The notes below the pieces were generated by a model. It did not search any database and had not been told where the DNA came from. It was given only the letters and a program-made list of their open reading frames with translations. The position numbers were made by a program, and so were the translations under genes. A stretch of DNA of 64,000 bases from Chlorella sorokiniana (lineage: Eukaryota > Chlorophyta > Trebouxiophyceae > Chlorellales > Chlorellaceae): contig CP084609.1 in NCBI GenBank assembly GCA_025917655.1, positions 2,232,001 to 2,296,000 on the forward strand, read 5' to 3'. Position 1 is the stretch's first letter, and the number at the start of each line of letters is the position of its first letter. Positions 21,501 to 32,551 of this stretch are shown piece after piece.

Positions 21501-22305
21501 CAGAGGGCGCGCGCCATGCACCCTCTCACACCGCGAGGACGGCGCCGTCCCGCCAAACTCTGCCCACTCCCCCTGCCCCCAAAAGAACAGGAAGAGTGCA
21601 GGAGGTCACAGGCAATGTGCCGCACCCGCGCTTCCGGGTAGGAGGTGAGGAAAATCTGGAAGCCGCGGTCCAGCAGGAAGCCGTCCACCTCGTCGGTACG
21701 CACCTGCAGTACCATGGGGGAGGTACTGGGCCCAACGACAGCTGAGTGGGCGGCCCGTCAACCGGCCAACGGCCCATGCACAGGCATGCCGCAACCTGGC
21801 AGCGCCGTCAGCTGCGCAGAGCTACCGCTAGAAAGAGTAATAGCAGGGGCACGGGCTCGGCACGGGAAGGCAGGCAGGCAGGGTGGGGCGCAGGGGCGGC
21901 GATGCAGCGTGCCCAGCAGGGGCGCACCCGTCCGCCGACGCCATCGGAGGCCTCCAGCAGCATCACGCTCACGCCTGCAGATTTGCAGGCCAGCGGACAC
22001 TCTTATGCCAGAACACAGGGTAAGGCAAACCTTTCTGACGCTGGTGCGTGCGGTGCGGCTGCTGCAGGGCAGCACAGCTTGCCTGCTTTGTGCAGCGTGG
22101 CAGCGGCGTTCAGGCCAGCCACGCCGGCCCCCACCACCACCACATCGGCGGCATACTGCTGCTCGGCGGAAGCTCGGGGACGTGCAGAAGCCGCCCTGCG
22201 CGCCGTGAAACGTCGGCTGCTGGGCGCAAAGGGCCGGCAAACTAGCTTGCCAGCAGGGCGGCAATGTGCAGCCGTGAGGGCTGCTTGATTGATCACAGCC
22301 ACCAT
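18545..22305 (-). CDS. FAD-dependent amine-oxidase-type oxidoreductase, probably plastid
   Basis: A flavoprotein of the amine oxidase / phytoene desaturase / protoporphyrinogen oxidase superfamily; substrate unknown. Exons read on the minus strand: 22305-22083, 21974-21928, 21703-21626, 21270-21173, 20861-20711, 20355-20230, 19934-19636, 19423-19324, 19090-18929, 18753-18545. The start MVAVINQAAL opens an Arg/Ala/Ser-rich presequence like a transit peptide. Then come the dinucleotide-binding ADVVVVGAGVAGLNAAATLH, MLLEASDGVGGR, the GFLLDRGFQIFLTSYPEA block, LASLPNPVGSVRDKLLVGLF, a FLGGIFFDRSL core, and near the C terminus DGLYVCGDHRFSATLDGALR, the usual FAD-contacting end. The first intron has a GC donor (22083). 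One-base frame losses occur in the last five exons (near 20341, 19777, 19668 and 18685). It is head-to-head with the GDPD gene. Confidence 0.8.
20861..20905 (+). repeat. (GGGT)n tract, G-quadruplex prone
   Basis: About eight GGGT units, then G runs, next to the exon 5 acceptor of the FAD oxidoreductase. The G-rich strand is plus, so the transcript carries the C-rich form. Confidence 0.75.
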
Positions 22306-23248
22306 GAAGATATAACAGGTCCGCCCTCGACCCCGCAAAACGCAACAGGAGAAATCCACCGCTTCTGCTGGGCTAAGCTGGGCTTGATACCCGCTGTCGG
22401 CGCTCTTGTTGGATGCCACCAGCAGCAAATATGACGATCGCTTCTGGGTGGCGGGATGGCGCATCGATAGGGAGAAAACGATGACGTGGCAGGCAGCAGC
22501 AGCACTGGCGGCAGCATTGGAGGGATGGCTGAGAGTCCTGTGCCATGAGTATCTTGCACAGTCATGTATTCATGACGCGTGCAACGCTGATGTCATATCC
22601 ATGCCTCCCGCGCTTTGAGAAAGGCTCTGCTAAGAGGAAAGCAAATGCGACACCGCGAAGGAACACCCGCACAGCTGCTGCAGGGCGTCGCTTCCGCCCT
22701 GCACACTGCTGCATAGGCAGCAATAGGGATATCCTGTGGAACATTGTTCCTCACCTCCATTCAGCCAGCGGGAAAAGATTATGGGACATGTGGGCTGTGG
22801 AGCAGGTGCTGCCGCATGGCGGTACGACTGGCATGTGCAACCGGAAGGGCCTTACGAGCTGAGTCGGCCTCGTTCGGACATCGCATCGTCACGGCTGTTA
22901 TGTTGAGCGGTCGTTGGCTTCATAATCTCACTTTCGAAGCGCAGCGACCATTCAATCCCGCCCTTGGGTGCTTTTAAGCACGCATTCCCTTGAATAACTT
23001 GTCTATCGGATTGTAAATCCTGACACCGGCCTTGCCAGCGGCCCAACGCGGCTTCACGCTACCAGAGGCGGGTGGGGGCGGGCACTGGCGGCCGGCGGGT
23101 CTGCTGTGACTCACAGTGGGCATGTTTGGCGGTGGCGATAAGCTGCAGCCGCTGCTGCACACTCGCAAGAGTGTAGCGGATGCCAGAAGGTGCAGGGGGC
23201 GGGAGGGTCTCTCGATGATTGTGTGCCAAACTGCCAATCGACAGCCAC
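22306..23248. other. Divergent promoter region, FAD oxidoreductase / GDPD
   Basis: About 940 bases between two opposite-strand genes, noticeably less GC-rich than its flanks. No gene was recognised. Both promoters and possibly a 5' exon of the GDPD gene lie here. Confidence 0.5.
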
Positions 23249-25968
23249 TCCATGAGGTTCTGTTTCCTGTCGCTGCAGCAGTCAGCACCACCATCCCTGG
23301 CATGCTCCTACTCCCGGCATCGCTGCTGCCTCAACCATCTGCAGGCCTGGGCGCCGGCCGGCCGCGCCAGCACAGCGTCCCCGCACGCTGCTGGCGGGCG
23401 TAGGCCTGCTGGCGGTTGCGGCGGCGCTGGCGTTGCTGTACCGCCTGGCTCCCGCCGCACGCGGCCCCGGTACCGCCCAACCCACCGAGGAGGAGGCCCG
23501 CGACGCGGCCCGCGAGGAGCAGCTGCTGCGGGGGAGCCCTCCCCCGCGTTCTGCGCCCTGCCGCCCCCGCTGGTGTGCGCGCACGGCGGCGACGTCGCGG
23601 CTGCGCCCCCAACACCGCCGCCGCCTTCGCCGCCGCGCTGGCGGGCGGCGCGCGCTGCGTGGAGGTGGACGTGTCCCGCACCCTGGACGGCCAGCTGGTG
23701 GTGCTGCACAGCCGGGAGCTGGGCCGGCTGCTGGAGCTTGCCGGCGGCGGCGCCCGCGCGGCCGCACCGCCCGGGGGCACAGCCGCAGGTGCAGGGCTGG
23801 CTGGCTGGCCCGCCGCCTCGCTTTCCCCCGCTGCACTGGCCACCATCATGCATAGCCTGCGCCCAAGATTGGCGGTTGGGCTGCAGGACTGGTCCCCGGC
23901 TTGCCTGCCGCCACGTTGCTGCACTCGAGCGCAGCGTCGTCGTTGTTCCCAGCGCAGATCCCCTCCCCCTTCCCTCCCCACTGACACATTCCACACCCCA
24001 GGTTGGCGATTTCACTTGGGACCAGCTGCAGCGGCTGCGCTGGGCGGGCGGCGAGGGCGTGGAGCGCGCCGAGGACGTGCTGCGCCTGGTGCGCTGCTGC
24101 TGCCGGCCGGCTGGGCAGCAACGCTGGCGGCGGCCGCGCCCGTGCTGCGGGCTTGGCCGGGTGCTGCAGGTGGCTTGGTGGCTCTTTGCTGCGGGCTCGG
24201 CTGGCTGGGGGGTGGGCTGCCGCTGAGGCAGGAAGGCTTGGAAGCAGGGCGTGCCAAGCTGGCGGCTGGCCCGGCGCCCCTGTGCCGGCGGCTGACGCCC
24301 AGCCGCGCAATGCTCTGCGCCAGGTGGCGGACCAAGTGGAGCAGGTCACGCTTGATGTGAAGACGCACAGCCAGGTGGGGCGCTGCGGCGCTGCTGCCGT
24401 GGCGGCACGCGCTGCGCGTGGTACTGCTCGCGCCAGCTGCGGGCTGGGCAGCGTGTCTTTGTGAGGGTGTGGGTACGGCCACCGCAGGACGGGCAGAAAC
24501 GGACATGGCGGTGGGAGGGTGTAAGTGCCTGGTGTGGCGTGTCTCTGTGTGTGGGGAGCGGGCGGCGTCAGGGGCGGCGAGTGCGGGTTTGTTGGTGGGT
24601 GTGGCGCCAGGCGCAAGCTGCAGCCCCGCGGGCTGCACAGGCAGCAGCGCCGAGCGCCCGCCGCCCGCCGCCCGCGCCGCAGGCTGGGGAGGCGGTGGAG
24701 GAGGACTCCCTTGCCCAGGCCGTCGTCGATCTGGTGGCCCGGGCCGCCTGCACCCGCTGCCTGGTGTGGGCCAAGTCAGACGCGGTGGTGAGCCCGCCTG
24801 GCCCCCCGCTGCCCGACTGCTCGCAGCTGCGGCGCGGGGGAGCGCGGGGGGCTCCCCAGGCGGCGCCGCCGCAGCTGGCCCGCCCCCTGCCATGCGCGCC
24901 CTGCCCCCAGCCGTGGGCACCCCAAGCCTCACCCCCGTTCCCGATTGTACCCAACAACGGCCTGGCTGGCTTCTTGCCTGCTGCCCTTGGCGCCTTTCCC
25001 CAACCGCCACCCGCCGCCTCCCTTCCTGCCGCAACCCAGAACCTCGCTTCCCTCTGCTTGAACCCTGGATCATCCACATTCAGCAGCAGCAGTTCAATCT
25101 CCTATCACTGTTTTTGTTTAGGACCCCTGCCGTCTGGCCCGCGCTGTTGGTCTCGGCGCTGGCTGCCCCCTCTCTCGCGCCCCTTCCCATCCTGCCATTC
25201 AGCCGCCATTGTCAATCCCCGCCGGAACGCCACAGGCCCCCTCTCGGTTTAGCTGCACGTGTGTCGCATTGTCGCAGATCGTTTCTGGTTTGCCCGTCGC
25301 CCATCGACCGTCGCCTCCCCGCCGCCCGCCGCTTGCAGGTGCAGCTGGTGAAAGGGCTGGCCCCCGCCCTGCCCGTCGGCTACGTGGTCCTGAACGAACG
25401 GCGGCGGCCCGCGCAGCAGGGTCCCACAGCCTGCTGCGCCTGCCGGCCGCCGAGGTGGTGGGCGCTGCACTACGCCATGGCCAGCGACGGCGGCGTCACG
25501 GCGGCGGCGCGGGCCGCCGGCAAGCAGGTGTGCGCTGGGGCGGCGCTGAAGCGCGGCCGGCGTTTTGCCCCCAGCTCCCTTGCTTGCTGTAGCAGCAGCA
25601 ACCCTCGCCCCACCACTAAAGACTGCATCTCTTTGCCAGCTCGGCCGAACGCCCGCCCGCCCGGCCCACCCAAGCCCACCGGCCCCACCCCGCCAGGTGC
25701 ATGCCTGGACCGCCAACACGGCTGGCATGATGCGCGGGGTGCTAGATGCCGGGGTGGATGCGGTGGTGACCAACCACCCCGCAAGCTGCAAGCAGCCATC
25801 GACAGCCGCGTGGCCGCCTGCCAACGACAGCCGGGGTGGGCTGCAACGCGGCCGACACGCAGCCTGTTTGCTGCGGTGGGCGGCGGCGGGAAGCTGCTGG
25901 CGGGGGCGGCGCAGGGCCTGGGTGGCAGCGGCGGAGGCAGCGGAGAGTGGGGCTTGCTGGGAGTTTGA
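23249..25968 (+). CDS. Glycerophosphodiester phosphodiesterase, plant GDPD4-like
   Basis: GDPD enzymes split glycerophosphodiesters from deacylated phospholipids into sn-glycerol 3-phosphate and an alcohol. The N terminus (about 23390-23450) has a membrane helix, LLAGVGLLAVAAALALLYRL. The catalytic domain opens with VCAHGGD and PNTAAAF, then CVEVDVSRTLDGQLVVLHSR. HGG in place of HRG and the loss of E before NT match the Arabidopsis GDPD4 (At1g71340) subgroup. Further exons: 24002-24088 (VGDFTWDQLQRLRW), 24324-24374 (VTLDVKTHSQ), 24683-24787 (CTRCLVWAKSDAV), 25339-25527 (LHYAMASDGGVTAAARAAGK) and 25697-25968 (VHAWTANTAGMM, LDAGVDAVVTNHP). Start and first exon are uncertain. One-base frame losses occur in the long first coding block and in the last two exons (near 25398 and 25785). 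The 3' end runs into the tandem repeat family. Confidence 0.8.
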
Positions 25969-27309
25969 GCCGGGCTGAGCGGCAGCTCCAACTGGATCGC
26001 TGCGTGCAAGCCAGGCAGTACTTCAGCCTGCAACCCCTTCCCCAAGTAAGAGCCAGACAGCAGACAGTCTTTTGCCGCTGCCTGCTCAGTCCTGGGGTGA
26101 CGTGCTCCTCAGTTGCGGCTGACAGTGGTGGCAGGGGGCTGGATGAGCTGGCCGCCAATCCAGCCTGGTTTCAGCAAGTCCCGCCGTTGGAGGAGTTGCG
26201 ACGAGGTAAAAGGAGCGGGCTTGAGCAGCGCAGGGCAGGGTGACCCTTCTGGTGCAGCTGGGCAGGGAGCTTTTCGCTTCAAGTGTTGCTTCAACAGGAG
26301 CGCCCGCTGCTCCGCCTTTGGCTAGCGAGCTTGCATGCCCCCAGCGCATCGCTGCCGAGACGCTCCCACACAGGGCATCCTCTGCGCCAAGTGCTGGCAG
26401 GCTTTGACAGGTGCTCTCCTGCGAATGTCTTGGAGCAGGTGTGCCTGTTTAAACATCAGGAGTCGAACACATAGACCATCAACGCGACGATGGCCAGGCA
26501 GCCGGCAGTGTAGGCGAAGATGAAGTAATCGAACCAAGTGTGGCTGTTCAGCAGCAGAACGCACAGGAAGGACCCTGACCCCAAGCAGGCAGCGATCTTC
26601 GCCTTGACGTCGATCTTGGATTTCGGAGCTGGTCTGCAGAGATCCTCCACACTCTGCTGACGCTTGCGGCCGTGCCCCCTCACATCGCGTGCACCGGTGC
26701 TGGGGGCAGCCTGCCGGGTGCTCTTGATGGCGGCGCAGTGGTCAACCGCCTCTTGACTGGCAAAAGGCCTGCAAAGGCGTACAGGCGCAACAGGCAGGGC
26801 CGCGTGTGAGCCGGTCAGCAAGGACCGCGGCAGCGGGCACGGACCAGTTGGGCGCGGCAGCAGAAGGGGTACAAGCCAGGCGCAGCGCCCGACATCTGGT
26901 CGCGCAGCCAGCCAGGCCGAGCGGCGGCCCTCATGTCCACAAATGCCCTCCAACTGGCCCACTGCGGGTTTCACGGCAGCTTGCCTGCCGGCTGGGAGCA
27001 GAGCCCGCGAGCGCTGGCACGCTCTGTGTCCCGCAGGAGCCCCTTACGACATATCGAAGGCTCCAAAGACCCAGCAAGTCTCATTCGCAGCCCTGACCTG
27101 CAAGGCGCGTCCCGGTGGGGCCTTTGCTATGGTTTTCTCTGACTGCTGGGGTCGCAGCAAGCAAGGTGCCCAGAACTCTGGCAGGAGACCCGAAGAAACG
27201 GGATCAAACAGCCACAGACGGCTGGATGGGCATCTCCTGCAGTGGCAGCCTGCGCAGCCTGCGCACCTGCTTTGCATGCTGCTCCATCACGGACAGGAAG
27301 TATCCTGCC
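25943..27309. repeat. Tandem repeat unit 1 (older, diverged body)
   Basis: First of three units with a period of about 1.36 kb. It starts gagagtggggcttgctgg inside the last GDPD exon. The body (to about 26930) is clearly related to units 2 and 3 but has many substitutions and small indels. From about 26930 to 27309 it is nearly identical to the end of unit 2. Confidence 0.85.
26456..26768 (-). CDS. Small membrane protein, C-terminal exon, paralog 1
   Basis: The exon begins after a tttgcag acceptor and gives about 103 residues to a TGA stop. It opens PFASQEAVDHCAAIKSTRQ, continues through a basic stretch (ARDVRGHGRKRQQ) and ends in two hydrophobic segments, ACLGSGSFLCVLLLNSHTWF and YFIFAYTAGCLAIVALMVYV, then FDS. 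This looks like a hairpin pair of membrane helices with a short tail. Family and function are not recognised. The exon is open throughout, unlike the same frame in copies 2 and 3. A 5' exon containing MRAAARPGWLRDQ is likely but its donor was not resolved. Confidence 0.5.
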
Positions 27310-28672
27310 GAGAGTGGGGCTTGCTGGGGAGTTGGAGCCGGGCTGAGCGGCGGCTCAGTTGCATGCATGCCAGGCAGTACTTCAGCCTGCAACACCCTTC
27401 CCCCTCCCCAAGGAAAGTCCAGGCTGTCTGCAGGCAGCCTTTTGCCGCCGCCTGCTCAGTCCTGGGGTGACGTGCTCCACAGTTGCAGCTGACAGTGGTG
27501 GCAGGGGGCTGGATGAGCTGGCCGTCAACCCAGCCTGGTTCCAGCAGGTCCCGCCGTCGGCGGAGTTGCGACGATGAGGTAAAGGAGCGGGCTTAAGCAG
27601 CGCAGTGCAGGGTGACCCTTCTGGTGCAGCTGGGCAAGCAGCGTGTTGCTTCAACAGGAGGGCCTGCAGCTCCGCCTTCTGGCTGGCGAGTTGCATGCCC
27701 CCAACGCATCCCTGCCGAGACGCTCTCACACAGGGTAGCCCCATGCGCCAGTGCTGGCAGGCTTTGCCAGGTGCTCTCCTGCGAATGTTTTAGGGCAGGT
27801 ATGCATGACGAAAGTTCAGGAGTCGAACGTGTAAATGTAGAACAGGACGATGGACAGGCAGAAGGCAATGCAGGCGAAGACGACGTAGTCAAACCAAGTG
27901 CGGCTTGATAGCAGCAGAACGGACAGGAAGAACCCAAACGACACAGACACAGAGAGCTTTTGCTTGACGCTGATCATGGGTTTCGGTTCTCCAGAGGATT
28001 CCTCCAGTCCCAGCTGACGCCTATAGCTGTGCCCCCTCACATCGCGGGCGGCGCTGCTGAGGGCAGCCTGCCGCCGTGCTCTTGATGGCGGCGCAGTGGT
28101 CAGCCAACTCTTGACTGGCAAACGGCCTGCAAAGGCGCACAGGCGCAACAGGCAGGGCGGTGGGTCGGCCCAGCCGAACAGCAAGGGCCTGCTGCAGCGG
28201 CTGTGGACAAGGCGGGCGCGACAGGAGCAGGTACTGGCACGGCGCAGCGCGAAAAATCTGGTCACGCAGCCAGCCAGGCCGAGCGGCGGCCCTCATGTCC
28301 ACAAATGCCCTCCAACTGGCCCACTGCGGGTTTCACGGCAGCTTGCCTGCCGGCTGGGAGCAGAGCCCGCGAGCGCTGGCACGCTCTGTGTCGCGCAGGA
28401 GCCCCTTACGACATGCCGAAGGCTTCAAAGACCCAGCAAGCCTCATTCGCAGCCCTGACCTGCAAGGCGCGTCCCGGTGGGGCCTTTGCTATGGGTTTTC
28501 TCTGACTGCTGGGGTCGCAGCAAGCAAGGTGCCCAGAACTCTGGCAGGAGACCCGAAGAAACGGGATCAAACAGCCACAGACGGCTGGATGGGCATCTCC
28601 TGCAGTGGCAGCCTGCGCAGCCTGCGCACCTGCTTTGCATGCTGCACCATCACGGACAGGAAGTATCCTGCC
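27310..28672. repeat. Tandem repeat unit 2
   Basis: Exactly 1363 bases before the corresponding start of unit 3. Its first 1.16 kb appears identical to unit 3. Its last 200 bases instead match the end of unit 1 almost perfectly. Confidence 0.9.
27816..28126 (-). CDS. Small membrane protein, C-terminal exon, paralog 2
   Basis: Homologous to the 26456-26768 exon. The last 65 or so residues are conserved in type: ISVKQKLSVSVSFGFFLSVL, then LLSSRTWFDYVVFACIAFCL and SIVLFYIYTFDS, giving two membrane helices and the same FDS end. At the start the ancestral frame (PFASQELADHCAAIKST) runs into a stop because this copy has one extra base near 28074; the downstream frame is open further up as SRARRQAALSSAARDVRGH. 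Either splicing differs from copy 1, or the N-terminal part is lost. Confidence 0.4.
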
Positions 28673-30030
28673 GAGAGTGGGGCTTGCTGGGGAGTTGGAG
28701 CCGGGCTGAGCGGCGGCTCAGTTGCATGCATGCCAGGCAGTACTTCAGCCTGCAACACCCTTCCCCCTCCCCAAGGAAAGTCCAGGCTGTCTGCAGGCAG
28801 CCTTTTGCCGCCGCCTGCTCAGTCCTGGGGTGACGTGCTCCACAGTTGCAGCTGACAGTGGTGGCAGGGGGCTGGATGAGCTGGCCGTCAACCCAGCCTG
28901 GTTCCAGCAGGTCCCGCCGTCGGCGGAGTTGCGACGATGAGGTAAAGGAGCGGGCTTAAGCAGCGCAGTGCAGGGTGACCCTTCTGGTGCAGCTGGGCAA
29001 GCAGCGTGTTGCTTCAACAGGAGGGCCTGCAGCTCCGCCTTCTGGCTGGCGAGTTGCATGCCCCCAACGCATCCCTGCCGAGACGCTCTCACACAGGGTA
29101 GCCCCATGCGCCAGTGCTGGCAGGCTTTGCCAGGTGCTCTCCTGCGAATGTTTTAGGGCAGGTATGCATGACGAAAGTTCAGGAGTCGAACGTGTAAATG
29201 TAGAACAGGACGATGGACAGGCAGAAGGCAATGCAGGCGAAGACGACGTAGTCAAACCAAGTGCGGCTTGATAGCAGCAGAACGGACAGGAAGAACCCAA
29301 ACGACACAGACACAGAGAGCTTTTGCTTGACGCTGATCATGGGTTTCGGTTCTCCAGAGGATTCCTCCAGTCCCAGCTGACGCCTATAGCTGTGCCCCCT
29401 CACATCGCGGGCGGCGCTGCTGAGGGCAGCCTGCCGCCGTGCTCTTGATGGCGGCGCAGTGGTCAGCCAACTCTTGACTGGCAAACGGCCTGCAAAGGCG
29501 CACAGGCGCAACAGGCAGGGCGGTGGGTCGGCCCAGCCGAACAGCAAGGGCCTGCTGCAGCGGCTGTGGACAAGGCGGGCGCGACAGGAGCAGGTACTGG
29601 CACGGCGCAGCGCGAAAAATCTGGTCACGCAGCCAGCCAGGCCGAGCGGCGGCCCTCATGTCCACAAATGCCCTCCAACTGGCCCACTGCGGGTTTCACG
29701 GCAGCTTGCCTGCCGGCTGGGAGCAGAGCCCGCGAGCGCTGGCACGCTCTGTGTCGCGCAGGAGCCCCTTACGACATGCCGAAGGCTTCAAAGACCCAGC
29801 AAGCCTCATTCGCAGCCCTGACCTGCAAGGCGCACCCCGGCGGGGCCTTTGCGAGGGTTTTCCTCTGACTGCTGGGTGTCGCAGCAAGCAAGGTGCCCAG
29901 AACTCTGGCAGGAGATCCGAAGGGACGGGATCAAACAGCCACAGACGGCTGGATGGGCATCACCTGCAGTGGCAGCGGCGTGCCTGCTTTGCATGCTGCA
30001 CCTGGACGAGCGGTACCCTGCTTCATCTAC
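28673..30030. repeat. Tandem repeat unit 3
   Basis: Identical by eye to unit 2 up to about 29830, then diverges; 29835-30030 is a recognisable but substituted version of the unit end and leads directly into the next plus-strand gene. Confidence 0.9.
29179..29489 (-). CDS. Small membrane protein, C-terminal exon, paralog 3
   Basis: Base-for-base repeat of the 27816-28126 exon with the same two helices, the same FDS terminus and the same extra base in the upstream part. Identity this complete means a very recent duplication or ongoing gene conversion. Confidence 0.4.
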
Positions 30031-30073
30031 CTGGCCTCCACGGCTCCAGCCTGCGTTCCACCTCGACCACCAC

Positions 30074-31048
30074 CATGCAGCAAGCTTTCACATGTGGCCC
30101 AGCAGACGGTGAGCCCGGGTTCTGGACCTGCCTGTGCGGGGAGCCCCCCAGCTGCCTTGGACTGCCTTGGGCCGCTCCCACCTCACCTTGCTTCGCGCCC
30201 CATGCATGCAGGTCTCGCCAGGGGCAGCGTGGCCCGCCCTGATGCAGCGACGCGCCGCCCACCCTGCCTCCGCCCGGCGGCTCCACCCCCTCGCCAGGCA
30301 GCTCCTCCACGCACAAGCTCCTGGCACCAGCGCCGCCATCGCGAGGGCTCGCCGCTAGCGGTGCAGCGCCCACCAGGGCCCGCGGCAGCCGCTCTTCGGG
30401 GCAACTGGGCGGCTCTTCCCCCAACAACAGGCAAGCAAGGGGGCTCCCCGCACGCATGAACACTCTGCAGGGCAACAGCAAAGCAGCAGGGCATGCACGC
30501 CGCGCGGCTGCAACAGCAGCGGTCTGGCAGCACACGGCAGCAGAACTGCTGTGCTGTTACAGCGGCGCAGCGCTCGTGCCGCCAGCGCTGGCCTGCCTGC
30601 TGCGCGCAAAGCGCAGCCCGTGGCCCCGTGCGCCGCAGGCGCCGCGCGTGGATCCGGAGAGTGAAGCCATTCTGAAGTCGCTGCACGTGGAGACCCAGCT
30701 GAAGCTCTGGCGCCTCAGCCACGACATACCGCTCAGCTTCAAGCTGTTGGCCCTGCAAGTGGTGTCTGTGCTGCCCTTCATCTTCATCGTCGACCTCCCA
30801 GGGCTCCTGGAGCCCCCATCCGGCTGGCCATCATCGACGGGCTGGGCTGCGCGACCCCGGAGGCTGCGGCGGCGGCGCCCGGCCTCTCTCAGGCCGCAGC
30901 CTACCTCCTGCTTGCGCTCGCCCTGCTGGGCCCCGCCAAGTCGTGCCTGGACCAGCTGATCGCCCGCGCGCAAGCCCAGTGCTGCAAGGCTCAGCTGGAG
31001 ACGGCGATGACAGAATACTCGATAGAATGGGAGGATGTGGGCCTGTGA
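30074..31048 (+). CDS. Unknown membrane protein
   Basis: The well-supported part is the last exon (30639-31048), after a cgccgcag acceptor. It starts APRVDPESEAILKSLHVE, continues LKLWRLSHDIPLSFKLLALQ and VVSVLPFIFIVDLPGLLE (a membrane helix), then a second hydrophobic block LSQAAAYLLLALALLGPAKS, and ends TEYSIEWEDVGL. Between the two, one base seems to be missing in a C run near 30812, because IRLAIIDGLG and the rest are in the next frame. A likely first exon starts at ATG 30074 (MQQAFTCGPAD), followed by a Pro/Arg-rich exon ending at a GC donor (about 30430). The link from there to the last exon was not resolved. Family not recognised. Confidence 0.5.
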
Positions 31049-32551
31049 TGGCCCGCCCGCCCGCCCCCTCCCTCCTGTTCCCTCCGCTCTCTCCAGTGCG
31101 GCTGAAGCTGTGGGCACCGTCATGACATGTAAGGCAGCAGCACGTGCCTGTAATCCCCTCAAGAGCAGGAGACAGCAGGCCGCTGTGTTTCGGTCAAGGA
31201 GGCCGCAACAGCCTGCCAGTCAGCCCCGACGTTGGAGCAAGGGTCGACCCTTGCCGGCCCGGTCTGCAGAAGCGAGGCTACAATTGTGGCCAGGCATGGC
31301 AGCAGCCAGGGGCACACGCCTGCAGCCAGCCGGGGTGCCGGCGGAAGGCAACGCAGCATTTCGATGCTGCGCTTGAACCACCGGATTGCAACGGCGGCCG
31401 CTGCCGGTACGCTGCTGCCTGCAGCGCTTGGGGGGTGCCAAGCAGGAGAACTGCCAGGAGGGGGCATGCTGCTGTGCAGCTCACGGGAGCTGATGTCTAG
31501 AGAAGCGGTCCAAGCGCTGTGCGGTACCGATGGCGGCGGGGCTGGATGCCCAGAAGCTTCCTTTCCCATTGAGCCCTCGACGCTCTCAAGTGTTTGACAG
31601 GCAACAGGTACAATTGTTGTGGGTGGGGTCACAAGCGAGGGCAGGCAGTGCAGACATAGGAAAGGGTATACGAAGCTGGGGAAAACATGCACGCTGCCGC
31701 GCATGCCAAGGCGAGGGGCCTGCCCAAAGCGGCCGGGACGGGCGGCTGGGCAGAAGCGGCGGCGGAAAAACAGCCAGCACGTGCCAGCGGGAGCGCCCAA
31801 GCTGCGGCAGGCCTGAAGGCGCTGTCCTCGCCCGCTTGCGGCGCGGCAGCGGACAAACCCATGCATGCATGTTGCAGAAGGGCGGGGGCCCCGCTGAATT
31901 AATGGCCAGCAGCAGGCGGCAGGCATGAGGGCAGGCGGGTGAGGGGTACGGGTTTGTAAGGGGCGGGATGGGGCGGCAAGCAGAGCAAGCCATCCATGCA
32001 GAACGGGTGAGGCCCCACGCCCAGCCAGGGCAACAGCGGAGGGAGGGGGGGGACCCAAAGCATGCGGCGCCACCTCCATGCCCCGGCGAAGACATGCATA
32101 GGAGACCGGGCAACATGTGGAGAGACAGTAGGACGGGTTAGGACGGTTTGTAGGAAGAGCTGGAGTGTAGAGCAAGCGGACGGGTAATTGGAAACGCGGC
32201 TGGCGGGGACTGCAGGATTGATCCTGCGGACTGGGGAGCGGGTCGTCGGCGGCGGCGGGCATCACGCGCCGCCGCCGGGCTCCTGCCCGCTGGCGGCGCG
32301 GGGGTCCCATCCTGAGGCGTCTGCCGGAGGGGGGGGGGCGACGCAGCGAGGTCGGCAAGCCCCCAGAGCAGCGCGTAGGCCGTGAGCAGAGCCTAGAGCT
32401 GATCAGCGGCGGCCGGCCAGCCCTCCATGCCGTGCTGTCAAGCATCCCTCTCCCCCGCGTCCACACACAAACCAGCACTAGAGGCAGCAGCGGTTGGCCC
32501 AGGGCCAGGGGCCAGGCGGCAGCGCCGACGGCGGCAAGGCAGCAGGCCGTC
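31049..32551. other. Intergenic region with no gene recognised
   Basis: About 1.5 kb between convergent genes. A minus-strand reading frame stays open across it, but its composition (Pro, Arg, Cys, Trp without motifs) is what GC-rich noise gives. It holds two 3' UTRs and perhaps unrecognised exons of the minus-strand gene. Confidence 0.4.

Noticed and set aside
25943-30030. The triple repeat as a transposon array
   Set aside because: No terminal repeats, target-site duplications or transposase; the period and mosaic pattern fit tandem duplication of a host segment.
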